NCBI GenBank assembly: GCA_937967805.1
Contig: CALBTC010000408.1
Span: 1 to 5,037 of the forward strand
Source: an uncultured Anaerolineaceae bacterium
Lineage (GTDB): Bacteria; Chloroflexota; Anaerolineae; Promineifilales; Promineifilaceae
DNA length: 5,037 nt
Reading direction: 5' to 3'
Part shown: in pieces, positions 1 through 5,037 of the stretch
How the letters are laid out: the number at the start of each line of letters is the position of its first letter
How positions within the stretch are numbered: position 1 is the stretch's first letter
Program-made: the position numbers and the translations under genes
Notes under the pieces: generated by a model
What the model was told of the DNA's origin: nothing
Seen by the model: the letters and a program-made list of their open reading frames with translations, nothing else
Database searches by the model: none

Positions 1-1275
1 ACCGGCGCCATGAGCAATGATGGCGAGAAGCTAATTCTCCGCGACAACACCTCCGCTATTATTGATGAGGTTGACAGCAGCTCAGGCTGGTTTTCTGGCC
101 AGGCTGAGGCACGCGTCCCCATGCTTCGAGTGGATACGGCCGTTTCCGGAAACGATCCTGACAACTGGACCTATAACCCGCGCTGCGGTTCGGCCACCAA
201 TTCTGCTGGCGTGAGCCACACCTGTACCTTGACCGAGACAATAGTAGGTGTGGATCTGGATTACAGCGTCTATTTCAATCCCCTGGCACCTTCAGCGACC
301 GTGATCACCACGGCACAGACACCAATGGAAACAGCTTTGCTGAGCCTCATCAATAACGCCAACACCATTGTTGACATCGCCTTATATGGCCTAAACCGGT
401 TGAGTATTGTTAATGCCTTGATTGCCGCCCACAATCGTGGGGTAACAGTTAGGGTAGTGGGGGATGACGACGCAGCCGCCTCTAGTGAATACAGCAGCTT
501 TTACCAGATGCTCACCGATGCAGGAATCACCATTGTGACTGACAGCAGCGTCAGCCAGATACAGCACAACAAGTTTCTCGTTGTCGATGGTACCGTCCTG
601 TGGACAGGGAGTACGAACTTCACCGATACCGGGTTTTCCTTGAACAGCAATAACTCATTGGTGATCACCGACACGGTTCTGGCCAACGTCTACACCACTG
701 AGTTTGAGGAAATGTGGGCAGGCAACTTCCATAGCGCCAAAACGGACAATACAGCCCATTTGTTTAACTATAACGGCACGCTGGTTGAAAGCTACTTCTC
801 CCCGACCGATGTCGTGGCCTTTGAGGTCTGGGATGGGTTAGCCCAGGCCGATGAAACCATCCATTTTGCCATGTTTTTTTGGACGGATTCTGTCCTGACA
901 GATCGGGTCATTGAAAAACTTGGTGACGGCGTAGAAGTTTACGGCATGTTTGACCAGCTAGGCGAGGCCAATGGCAGTTCAGGGGATGAAGCAATGTGTG
1001 CCGCTGGTGCTCAAATCGGGATCGAGGATTCTGCGGGGAAACTGCACCACAAGTTTGCGGTTATTGACGTGAACGGCCCCGACCCAACGGTCATTTTAGG
1101 CAGCTACAATTGGACCTTATCCGGTGCAGCATCCAATGATGAAAACACCCTGATTATCCATGATGCAGCTCTCGCCCAAGCGTATTACGCTGAATGGCAG
1201 CGGCTGTGGGAAGCAATAAAGCTAGAAGACATCTGCAATCCCGACTCGGTCTACTTACCGGTTGTTATCAAGTGA
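1..1275 (+). CDS. Secreted lamin-tail/phospholipase D-like protein, 5' end outside the window
   Basis: The frame is open from base 1, so the ATG at 10 is probably internal and the true start lies upstream. Numbering from that ATG, residues 1 to about 60 resemble the end of a lamin-tail domain (GEKLILRD, a conserved Gly-Trp, then RVD and NW). Two phospholipase-D halves follow. The first has H186-x-K188-x4-D193 then GSTN at 200-203. The second has H346-x-K348-x4-D353, GSYN at 364-367 and a downstream NDEN. Both HKD motifs are intact, so a phosphodiesterase active site can form; families with this architecture include nonspecific endonucleases and phospholipases, and the substrate cannot be read here. 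The C-terminus YLPVVIK is typical of exported Chloroflexota proteins, and the lamin-tail domain also suggests export. The signal peptide would lie upstream. The stop at 1273-1275 lies inside the convergent neighbour's 3' end. The PLD assignment is firm; the nuclease role is inferred. Confidence 0.9.
   Translation, partial: TGAMSNDGEKLILRDNTSAIIDEVDSSSGWFSGQAEARVPMLRVDTAVSGNDPDNWTYNPRCGSATNSAGVSHTCTLTETIVGVDLDYSVYFNPLAPSATVITTAQTPMETALLSLINNANTIVDIALYGLNRLSIVNALIAAHNRGVTVRVVGDDDAAASSEYSSFYQMLTDAGITIVTDSSVSQIQHNKFLVVDGTVLWTGSTNFTDTGFSLNSNNSLVITDTVLANVYTTEFEEMWAGNFHSAKTDNTAHLFNYNGTLVESYFSPTDVVAFEVWDGLAQADETIHFAMFFWTDSVLTDRVIEKLGDGVEVYGMFDQLGEANGSSGDEAMCAAGAQIGIEDSAGKLHHKFAVIDVNGPDPTVILGSYNWTLSGAASNDENTLIIHDAALAQAYYAEWQRLWEAIKLEDICNPDSVYLPVVIK
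136..143. repeat. ACGGCCGT iterated palindrome, copy 1
   Basis: This copy lies inside the PLD-like gene, where it is read as Thr-Ala-Val just after the lamin-tail R-V-D. Confidence 0.6.
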
Positions 1276-1674
1276 GTCGTGGGTTTGTGCCGGACAGGTA
1301 TCAGCCAAAATGCTGTAAAATGTCGAGGCACTAACAAATACGGAGCCGCCACAGGCAGAACAGGTGGCTTGAAAGCCTGCATTATCTTCCACTTCCTCCC
1401 ATTCTCCTAACTGATGTCCCCCTAAAGCGGCAACTGCCTGGGCTTCGAGCATATTGGCGCGAAGAACGATATTGTCTGCTTCAGTTCGATCCTGGGACAA
1501 GATTGCATTTAAGCGCTGAATTCTTTTTTGCGACAGTAGGTTGACCAGCTTCAGCAAAAGCTTTTCTGTCCAAAACAGAGAATTCAGTTCAAGCAGTTCC
1601 GAGGAACTCAAGAAGAGATTTTGGTAAGCAGCTCTCATTCGTTTGAATTTATCTTTTACTGCTTCAGTACTCAT
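1255..1674 (-). CDS. Hypothetical protein with C-terminal zinc-ribbon-like domain (139 aa)
   Basis: I do not recognise a named family. Residues 1-80 are predicted largely helical, rich in Leu, Lys and Glu, with no signal peptide or membrane segment. Residues 86-132 form a compact module: GHQLGEW at 86-92, then C105-x2-C108-G-G, a hydrophobic V-F-V strand, and C127-P. C105, C108 and C127 with H87 or H132 could bind one zinc ion. Similar modules (H-x-L-G-x-W, then CxxCG and a final CP) occur in small uncharacterised bacterial proteins, so this is probably real coding sequence. An in-frame TGA at 1680-1678 rules out an earlier start. The GAGGA just before ATG1674 leaves no spacer, so initiation may depend on coupling to the upstream ATGA-overlapping ORF or may use Met13 (near 1638). 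The gene is convergent with the PLD gene and overlaps it by 21 bases. Confidence 0.7.
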   Translation of the reverse strand: MSTEAVKDKFKRMRAAYQNLFLSSSELLELNSLFWTEKLLLKLVNLLSQKRIQRLNAILSQDRTEADNIVLRANMLEAQAVAALGGHQLGEWEEVEDNAGFQATCSACGGSVFVSASTFYSILADTCPAQTHDSLDNNR

Positions 1675-1787
1675 TCCTCAATAATAACTGCAAAAGCAAA
1701 AATAGCCCCAGTTGAGACGGCCGTTTGCTGCTTTCTTACCCATTCTTCCCGTGCAGGGTCGGGCAGAGACGTATCTGCGGGTCGCAA
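1671..1787 (-). CDS. Possible small ORF overlapping the zinc-ribbon gene start (ATGA)
   Basis: On the minus strand a frame closed by TAA at 1826-1824 runs open to a TGA at 1673-1671, which overlaps the ATG of the zinc-ribbon gene as ATGA, the arrangement typical of translational coupling. No ATG or GTG is in frame; the TTG at 1787 would give 38 residues. The peptide is protein-like, with DPAREEWVRKQQ followed by TAVST and a hydrophobic A-I-F-A-F-A-V-I-I stretch ending in two Glu. An ATG in the neighbouring frame at 1807 reads MFCIVRFCDP and ends at a TAA near 1735, so a single frameshift could join it to this ORF. It may be a small gene, the damaged 3' end of one, or chance. Confidence 0.3.
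   Translation of the reverse strand: MRPADTSLPDPAREEWVRKQQTAVSTGAIFAFAVIIEE
1717..1724. repeat. ACGGCCGT iterated palindrome, copy 2
   Basis: This copy lies in the divergent region; it is read as Thr-Ala-Val on the minus strand within the possible small ORF upstream of the zinc-ribbon gene. Confidence 0.6.
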
Positions 1788-2008
1788 AATCTCACAATGC
1801 AGAACATGCTTGAGCAAGAACCATTAAACGCTTCAAGCTATGGGACAGGTTCAATGTGCTCATCAAGACAAGAAGACGACGATTGCTGCCGGGAAATTGA
1901 AACGTTGGTCATAAGTCAGCAGGAAAGATAGATGGGTACAGTATATATAGACCAGGAATTTCCATATTAGTGCCCTATCAGCCCTTATTACCTAGTGTGA
2001 GAGTCGCT

Positions 2009-2022
2009 GAAACGGCCGTTTC
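2009..2022. repeat. ACGGCCGT iterated palindrome, copy 3, extended to a perfect 14-mer
   Basis: GAAACGGCCGTTTC is perfectly self-complementary over 14 bases and ends 23 bases before the ATG of the DUF2779 gene. It is the longest version in the window and the best approximation of a consensus. Its place makes an operator role possible, but the other copies lie mostly inside genes, so its position may be incidental. Confidence 0.65.
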
Positions 2023-2045
2023 TCGCATTACACATACCTTGACCT

Positions 2046-2378
2046 ATGTTGACCAAAACCGCTTATCTTGCCTATTCCCAATGCGCCAAACAGTTCTGGC
2101 TTAATTTGTACCAGCCGGAACTGGCTGCCCCACCGGACCCTGTTGCCCAGCGACGACTGCGTGCCGGTCAGGAAGTAGATAAATTGGCCAGAGAACAGTT
2201 TCCCGACGGCCGTCTCATTCCCTATCGTCCACATCCAGAAGATATGGTTCCGTTGACTGAGCAAGCCATCGCTGATGGAGCGAGAACAATGTTCCAGGCA
2301 ACTTTCAACGTAGATGATCTGCTGGTTAAAGTCGATATCCTCACGCGGACAAAACAGGTTGGCATCTTATTGAAGTGA
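2046..2378 (+). CDS. DUF2779 nuclease, N-terminal part (Cas4/RecB-like), cut off by frameshift
   Basis: An in-frame TGA at 2040-2042 makes ATG2046 the first possible start, and the N-terminus (TKTAYLAYSQC) is the expected opening of DUF2779 and Cas4-like proteins. C13 is in the place of the single N-terminal cysteine that, with three downstream, ligates an iron-sulfur cluster in Cas4/AddB-type nucleases. D97 in VKVDIL matches the acidic residue of the PD-(D/E)xK motif. The frame then misses the second half of that motif and stops at 2376-2378. The expected continuation, GWHLIEVKSS, is in the -1 frame and leads into the next ORF. The two pieces therefore look like one gene of about 483 codons, close to the usual family length. 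Alone, this 110-aa fragment would lack the catalytic E-x-K. No clear ribosome-binding site is visible. Confidence 0.8.
   Translation: MLTKTAYLAYSQCAKQFWLNLYQPELAAPPDPVAQRRLRAGQEVDKLAREQFPDGRLIPYRPHPEDMVPLTEQAIADGARTMFQATFNVDDLLVKVDILTRTKQVGILLK
2205..2214. repeat. ACGGCCGT iterated palindrome, copy 4 (10-base symmetric)
   Basis: GACGGCCGTC is symmetric over 10 bases and read as Asp-Gly-Arg in the N-terminal DUF2779 fragment. Confidence 0.6.
2349..2362 (+). other. Frameshift junction inside the DUF2779 gene
   Basis: The upstream frame reads TRTKQVG then stops at 2376, while the -1 frame reads TGWHLIEVKSS. Both sides are good family sequence, so one base appears to be missing between about 2351 (A-run AAAA) and 2360 (CAGGTTGG). 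Restoring one base in either short homopolymer gives one continuous protein. No canonical X-XXY-YYZ slippery heptamer or obvious downstream stem is present, so a mutation or sequence error is more likely than programmed frameshifting. Confidence 0.75.
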
Positions 2379-3496
2379 AATCCAGTACAAAATATAAGGC
2401 AGATGAGCACCTGCCGGACATCGCCTTTCAGGTCTATGTGCTGGGCCAGGCAGGTCTTGCTGTTGGCCAGGCCAGCCTGATGCACCTGAACAGCGACTGC
2501 CGCCATCCGGACTTATCCAACTTGTTTGCGCTTACCGACGTTACCAAGGCAGTGCAGGACCATTTAACTCAGGTGAATGCAGATGTTGCGACCATGCGCC
2601 AGCTGATAACTCAACCGGAAAAAGTGCCCAGTGTCAGAATCGGTCGTCATTGCCGCAAACCGTATGAATGCCCATTTCATATCCACTGCTGGCAAGGTAT
2701 TACGGACCAAACGATTTACCACATTCCTTATCTCAAGCGGCCGCGGGAGGCTGAGCTGGAGGCAAATGGCATTCAGTATGTTAGAGATATCCCCTCTGGA
2801 TTCACACCTGGAGACAAGCGGGCTGCCGCTTTTGTCGAGACCGTTCAACAGCAGACAGTGGCGGTTGATTCCGATGCCATTCAGGCTGAACTGGAGCAGT
2901 TGATTTACCCACTTTATTTCTTTGATTTCGAGACTATCGATTACGCTATTCCTGCATTTACCGGCTGCAAGCCGTACCAGCAGGTGCCGTTTCAGTACAG
3001 CTGCCACATTTTGGAAGCAGATGGTCACCTGACTCATTGTGACTATTTGCATACAGCTGCGGATGATCCGCGTGAAGCGCTGGTAATCTCTCTGCTCGAC
3101 CATATTGGGGGGACGGGGCACCTGGTGGCTTACAACATCTCCTTCGAACGGGGCATCCTACGGCATCTGGCAGAGCAGTTTCTCGACTATGCTGAGCCAT
3201 TAGAGCAGATGGCGGAGCGACTGTGGGACCAGCTGGCCATTTTTCGCAGGCATTATCAAGATTATCGGTTTGGCGGCTCTAACTCGCCGAAATCCGTGCT
3301 GCCTGTGGTGGTCCCCGCCTTAAGCTACAAAATGCTGGCGGTGCAAAACGGTGCCCAGGCGCAGGCCTTGTGGGAGGAAATGATTGCTGAGCAGGAAACG
3401 GCCGTTAAGCAGAAAATGATTAAACAGCTGAGGGATTACTGCCATCTGGACACTCTGGCTATGGTAGAAATCCATCGAGCGCTGCTTCAAGGATAG
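2375..3496 (+). CDS. DUF2779 nuclease, C-terminal part: E-x-K, Cys cluster and DEDD-like exonuclease
   Basis: The GTG at 2375 is only a formal start; the same frame reads back through GWHLIE to about 2357, so this is the continuation of the preceding fragment. It begins with the E-V-K of the PD-(D/E)xK site (E just upstream, K2). C93-x5-C99-x5-C105 supplies the other three cysteines of a probable 4Fe-4S cluster, as in Cas4. From about residue 178 a DnaQ/RNase H-like domain follows: FFDFET with D184 and E186, AYNISFE with N254 and E258, and YCHLDTLAM with Y355 and D359, matching three exonuclease motifs. With its N-terminal part restored, this would be a two-nuclease protein acting on DNA or RNA; DUF2779 has no settled function that I know of. 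No signal peptide or membrane segment is seen. The ORF ends 73 bases before the STAND gene. Confidence 0.85.
   Translation: MKSSTKYKADEHLPDIAFQVYVLGQAGLAVGQASLMHLNSDCRHPDLSNLFALTDVTKAVQDHLTQVNADVATMRQLITQPEKVPSVRIGRHCRKPYECPFHIHCWQGITDQTIYHIPYLKRPREAELEANGIQYVRDIPSGFTPGDKRAAAFVETVQQQTVAVDSDAIQAELEQLIYPLYFFDFETIDYAIPAFTGCKPYQQVPFQYSCHILEADGHLTHCDYLHTAADDPREALVISLLDHIGGTGHLVAYNISFERGILRHLAEQFLDYAEPLEQMAERLWDQLAIFRRHYQDYRFGGSNSPKSVLPVVVPALSYKMLAVQNGAQAQALWEEMIAEQETAVKQKMIKQLRDYCHLDTLAMVEIHRALLQG
3398..3405. repeat. ACGGCCGT iterated palindrome, copy 5
   Basis: This copy is preceded by GGAA and read as Thr-Ala-Val near the C-terminus of the DUF2779 exonuclease part, in a loop-like stretch before the last motif. 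Confidence 0.6.
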
Positions 3497-3524
3497 ATTT
3501 TTGGCAACCACTTTGCTAAACTAA

Positions 3525-3534
3525 AGTAGCTACT
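3525..3534. promoter_or_regulatory. 10-base perfect palindrome ahead of the STAND gene
   Basis: AGTAGCTACT is a perfect inverted repeat in the 73-base gap between the DUF2779 stop and the GTG of the STAND gene, 35 bases before the start codon. It could be a small operator half-site pair, but it is short and may be chance. No convincing -35/-10 pair was found around it. Confidence 0.2.
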
Positions 3535-3557
3535 ATCGTTTTCGCCAGAAGAAAGCC

Positions 3558-3564
3558 AAGAGGA
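3558..3564 (+). promoter_or_regulatory. Ribosome-binding site for the GTG-started STAND gene
   Basis: AAGAGGA lies 5 bases before GTG3570. This is a usable Shine-Dalgarno spacing and supports GTG as the start. The first in-frame ATG is only at 3888 and would remove the whole N-terminal effector-associated domain. An in-frame TAA at 3522 excludes starts further upstream except rare ATT codons. Confidence 0.7.
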
Positions 3565-3569
3565 TTTTC

Positions 3570-5037
3570 GTGACCAATAGTACTACCTATCTGTCTGAAA
3601 TTCACCAGTTGCTGAACCAGCACTTCAATTTGGCTGAAATTCGCACGCTCTGCCTCGATTTGAATGTGGATTATGAGAGTGTAGCAGGCGAGGAAAAGAC
3701 GTCGCGAATTCGGGAACTACTGTTGGGGGTGGGGAGAGACGGCCGTCTGCCGGAACTCGTCTCTTTGGTCAAAGGATATCGGCCTCATGTCGATTGGCCG
3801 CCAGTGCCAAATGATTTTGAGTTGCCGGAAGCGTTGGCTAGCGTGGAATCGACTATTACGAAGAACCAACATCATGTATATGGCGACATGGTTCTTGGTG
3901 ACAAGATTAGCCGTGACAAAGTTATTTTTGAATCTGGAGCTAAAGCTGTTTATACAGGCCTTTCCATTGAAGAGGTAGTTGCTCTGGCCGCCGAATTGAA
4001 ACAGGCAAATCAACCCAAGGTATGGGACGGCCGTACTCCATACCTCGGACTCAATTCATTCCGCGAAAGGGACGCTCCATTCTTCTTCGGCCGCGAGATT
4101 TTGGTCGCCGAGCTATTAGTGCGTATACGACAAGCTAACTTCATAACCATCGCTGGACCATCTGGTAGCGGTAAATCATCAGTAGTGAGAGCAGGCCTGT
4201 TTTATGCTCTGAGCAAAGGTGCAATTGAAACCAGCGACCAATGGATACTGGCTTCAATGCAACCACAAGCCAACCCTTTTGCGGAGCTTGCTTTGGCGCT
4301 GGAACGGGCTACCAAATCCACCGCCGTGGGTGATGCCTTGCGCCCTGACAAGCAACTCACCCCGGATCTGTTATTGCGCCTAATCCAGATGCATCTCAGC
4401 GATGACGAGCGCCAGCGATGTGTACTGTTAGTTGATCAGTTTGAGGAAATATTCACACAAACCAAAGATACAGTCGTGCAGGCAACTTTTATAAATTTGC
4501 TCACTGAGGCTACCCAAACGCCAAACAGTCGTTTCATTGTTGTACTTTCGCTACGGGCCGAATTTGTCTCCCAATGCGCCCGCTTCCCCGATTTGCGGGT
4601 CTTGATGAATCAGCAGTTCAAGTTGGTGGGGGCGATGGAACCTCAAAATTTAGCTAAAGCTATCACCCTTCCGGCATTAGAGGTTGGCATCGAAATAGCT
4701 CCAGCCCTTGTATCGCGAATTGTCACTGACATGAAAGGAGAACCGGGGGCACTACCGCTGATGAGCTTTGCCCTGCGTGATCTGTTTGAGGCAGAAAGGA
4801 TGAAAAAAGGGGAACCAATAACCCTCACTCTGGCTGGATATTTGCAGCGGGGCGGATTAGAGAGCGCTCTAGAGCAGCATGCAAATAACGTATTTGCTGC
4901 CTTTTCAGACGAGCAGAAAACATTGGCCAGAAGTATTTTTTCCAAGCTGATTGAAGTGGGTCAAGGGCGAGTTTATGCCCGTCGCAAGACAATGCCTTCA
5001 AGTTTTCACCCCCGGACACCACCGTTGCCGTCACTAC
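3570..5037 (+). CDS. EAD-nSTAND1 NTPase (bacterial NLR-like conflict protein), 3' end outside the window
   Basis: This gene runs 489 codons without a stop. Residues 5-70 are helical and match an effector-associated domain (EIRTLCLDLNVDY, a Gly-Glu turn, then GRLPELV), most like the EAD7 type; such death-like domains recruit effectors carrying a matching copy. Residues 103-118 form a short repetitive linker with GDM, GDK and RDK. The nSTAND1 NTPase begins at P157-Y-L-G-L and FFFGRE (171-176). It has Walker A GPSGSGKSS (196-204), Walker B VLLVDQFEE (285-293) and the LRAEF sensor strand (328-332), followed by the typical GEPGALPLMSFAL region. STAND proteins oligomerise on ATP binding after sensing a target; the sensor repeats (often WD40 or TPR) would lie beyond the window. 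The last 15 or so residues look out of frame. Codon use is similar to the neighbours. The family call is firm; the EAD subtype is less so. Confidence 0.9.
   Translation, partial: MTNSTTYLSEIHQLLNQHFNLAEIRTLCLDLNVDYESVAGEEKTSRIRELLLGVGRDGRLPELVSLVKGYRPHVDWPPVPNDFELPEALASVESTITKNQHHVYGDMVLGDKISRDKVIFESGAKAVYTGLSIEEVVALAAELKQANQPKVWDGRTPYLGLNSFRERDAPFFFGREILVAELLVRIRQANFITIAGPSGSGKSSVVRAGLFYALSKGAIETSDQWILASMQPQANPFAELALALERATKSTAVGDALRPDKQLTPDLLLRLIQMHLSDDERQRCVLLVDQFEEIFTQTKDTVVQATFINLLTEATQTPNSRFIVVLSLRAEFVSQCARFPDLRVLMNQQFKLVGAMEPQNLAKAITLPALEVGIEIAPALVSRIVTDMKGEPGALPLMSFALRDLFEAERMKKGEPITLTLAGYLQRGGLESALEQHANNVFAAFSDEQKTLARSIFSKLIEVGQGRVYARRKTMPSSFHPRTPPLPSL
3737..3748. repeat. ACGGCCGT iterated palindrome, copy 6 (12-base symmetric)
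   Basis: AGACGGCCGTCT is symmetric over 12 bases and read as Asp-Gly-Arg at residues 57-59 of the EAD-nSTAND protein, at the turn before the last EAD helix. Confidence 0.6.
4027..4034. repeat. ACGGCCGT iterated palindrome, copy 7
   Basis: This copy is read as Asp-Gly-Arg at residues 153-155 of the EAD-nSTAND protein, in the linker just before the NTPase domain. Its flanks are not symmetric. Confidence 0.6.

Larger units (their letters stand above)
1675..2045. other. Divergent intergenic region, about 370 bases
   Basis: This stretch separates the minus-strand zinc-ribbon gene from the plus-strand DUF2779 gene, so promoters for both probably lie here. It holds the possible small minus-strand ORF next to 1675, two ACGGCCGT palindromes (1717-1724 and 2012-2019) and an AT-rich run, TATATATA, at 1942-1949. 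That run could serve as a -10 element but has no matching -35 box 16-18 bases upstream. No good Shine-Dalgarno sequence precedes the ATG at 2046. I see no RNA gene, hairpin terminator or transposon end. The plus-strand open frames here (1621-1827 and 1725-1931) have no recognisable protein features. Confidence 0.5.

Noticed and set aside
1892..1903. GGAAATTGAAAC, resembling the end of some CRISPR repeats
   Set aside because: There is one copy only, with no regularly spaced repeats on either side.
1621..1931. Two plus-strand 68-aa open frames
   Set aside because: They have odd composition (Cys/Ser and Gln/Glu strings), no ribosome-binding site and no family features, and the first overlaps the zinc-ribbon gene start.
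1942..1949. TATATATA as a -10 promoter element for the DUF2779 gene
   Set aside because: No -35-like hexamer lies at 16-18 bases upstream and there is no extended -10 TG; AT-rich runs alone are weak evidence.
1937..2093. Plus-strand frame reading through the 14-mer as E-T-A-V-S and overlapping the DUF2779 start
   Set aside because: It overlaps the well-supported DUF2779 N-terminus in another frame and has no start with a ribosome-binding site or family resemblance.
2349..2360. Programmed -1 frameshifting in the DUF2779 gene
   Set aside because: The AAAA run is not a proper slippery heptamer and no downstream stem or internal Shine-Dalgarno is evident; fusion into one frame is normal for this family.
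2737..2744. GCGGCCGC as a further member of the palindrome family
   Set aside because: It shares only the CGGCCG core and lacks the flanking A and T; it is a single copy, as is the CGGCCG core at 4088-4093.
2564..3121. 185-aa open frame on the minus strand within the DUF2779 gene
   Set aside because: The plus-strand frame shows clear nuclease motifs over the same bases; the minus frame has no recognisable domain.
4643..5034. Minus-strand open frames of 100 and 69 aa
   Set aside because: They lie opposite strongly conserved nSTAND1 sequence and have no features of their own.

Overview
The window looks like bacterial chromosome from a Chloroflexota-type organism (Anaerolineae or Caldilineae would fit). 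The main clues are the secreted first protein, which ends in Y-L-P-V-V-I-K, a C-terminal style I associate with exported Chloroflexota proteins, and an EAD-nSTAND conflict protein of the kind common in large filamentous and Chloroflexota genomes. No rRNA, tRNA, CRISPR array, insertion sequence or convincing terminator is visible, and the taxonomic call is inference.

Layout, left to right. (1) Positions 1-1275, + strand: the 3' part of a gene for a secreted protein with the tail of a lamin-tail domain followed by two phospholipase-D HKD halves, probably an extracellular nuclease or phosphodiesterase. (2) Positions 1255-1674, - strand: a 139-aa protein of unknown function with a helical N-terminus and a C-terminal zinc-ribbon-like module. 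It converges on gene 1 and overlaps its 3' end by 21 bases. A possible 38-codon ORF lies directly upstream on the same strand and overlaps its start as ATGA. (3) Positions 1675-2045: a divergent intergenic region with two ACGGCCGT palindromes and no clear promoter. (4) Positions 2046-3496, + strand: a DUF2779-type nuclease split into two reading frames by an apparent one-base frameshift near 2350-2360. Its N-terminal half resembles Cas4/RecB (PD-(D/E)xK plus four cysteines) and its C-terminal half resembles a DnaQ/RNase H-fold exonuclease. (5) Positions 3570-5037, + strand, running off the window: a GTG-started gene for an EAD-nSTAND NTPase, a bacterial NLR-like signalling protein.

Genes 4 and 5 share a strand with a 73-base gap and could be co-transcribed. 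A nuclease beside a STAND ATPase resembles a defence neighbourhood, but nothing in the sequence proves that they work together.

The most striking unexplained signal is the octamer palindrome ACGGCCGT, present seven times in 5 kb where about 0.08 would be expected by base-uniform chance. Its best copy extends to the perfect 14-mer GAAACGGCCGTTTC. It falls both in genes (read as T-A-V or D-G-R) and between them, and so behaves like a highly iterated palindrome comparable in style to cyanobacterial HIP1. Two places, 2349-2360 and tentatively 4990-5010, show the same -1 type of frame change, so either assembly errors or real gene decay must be considered.
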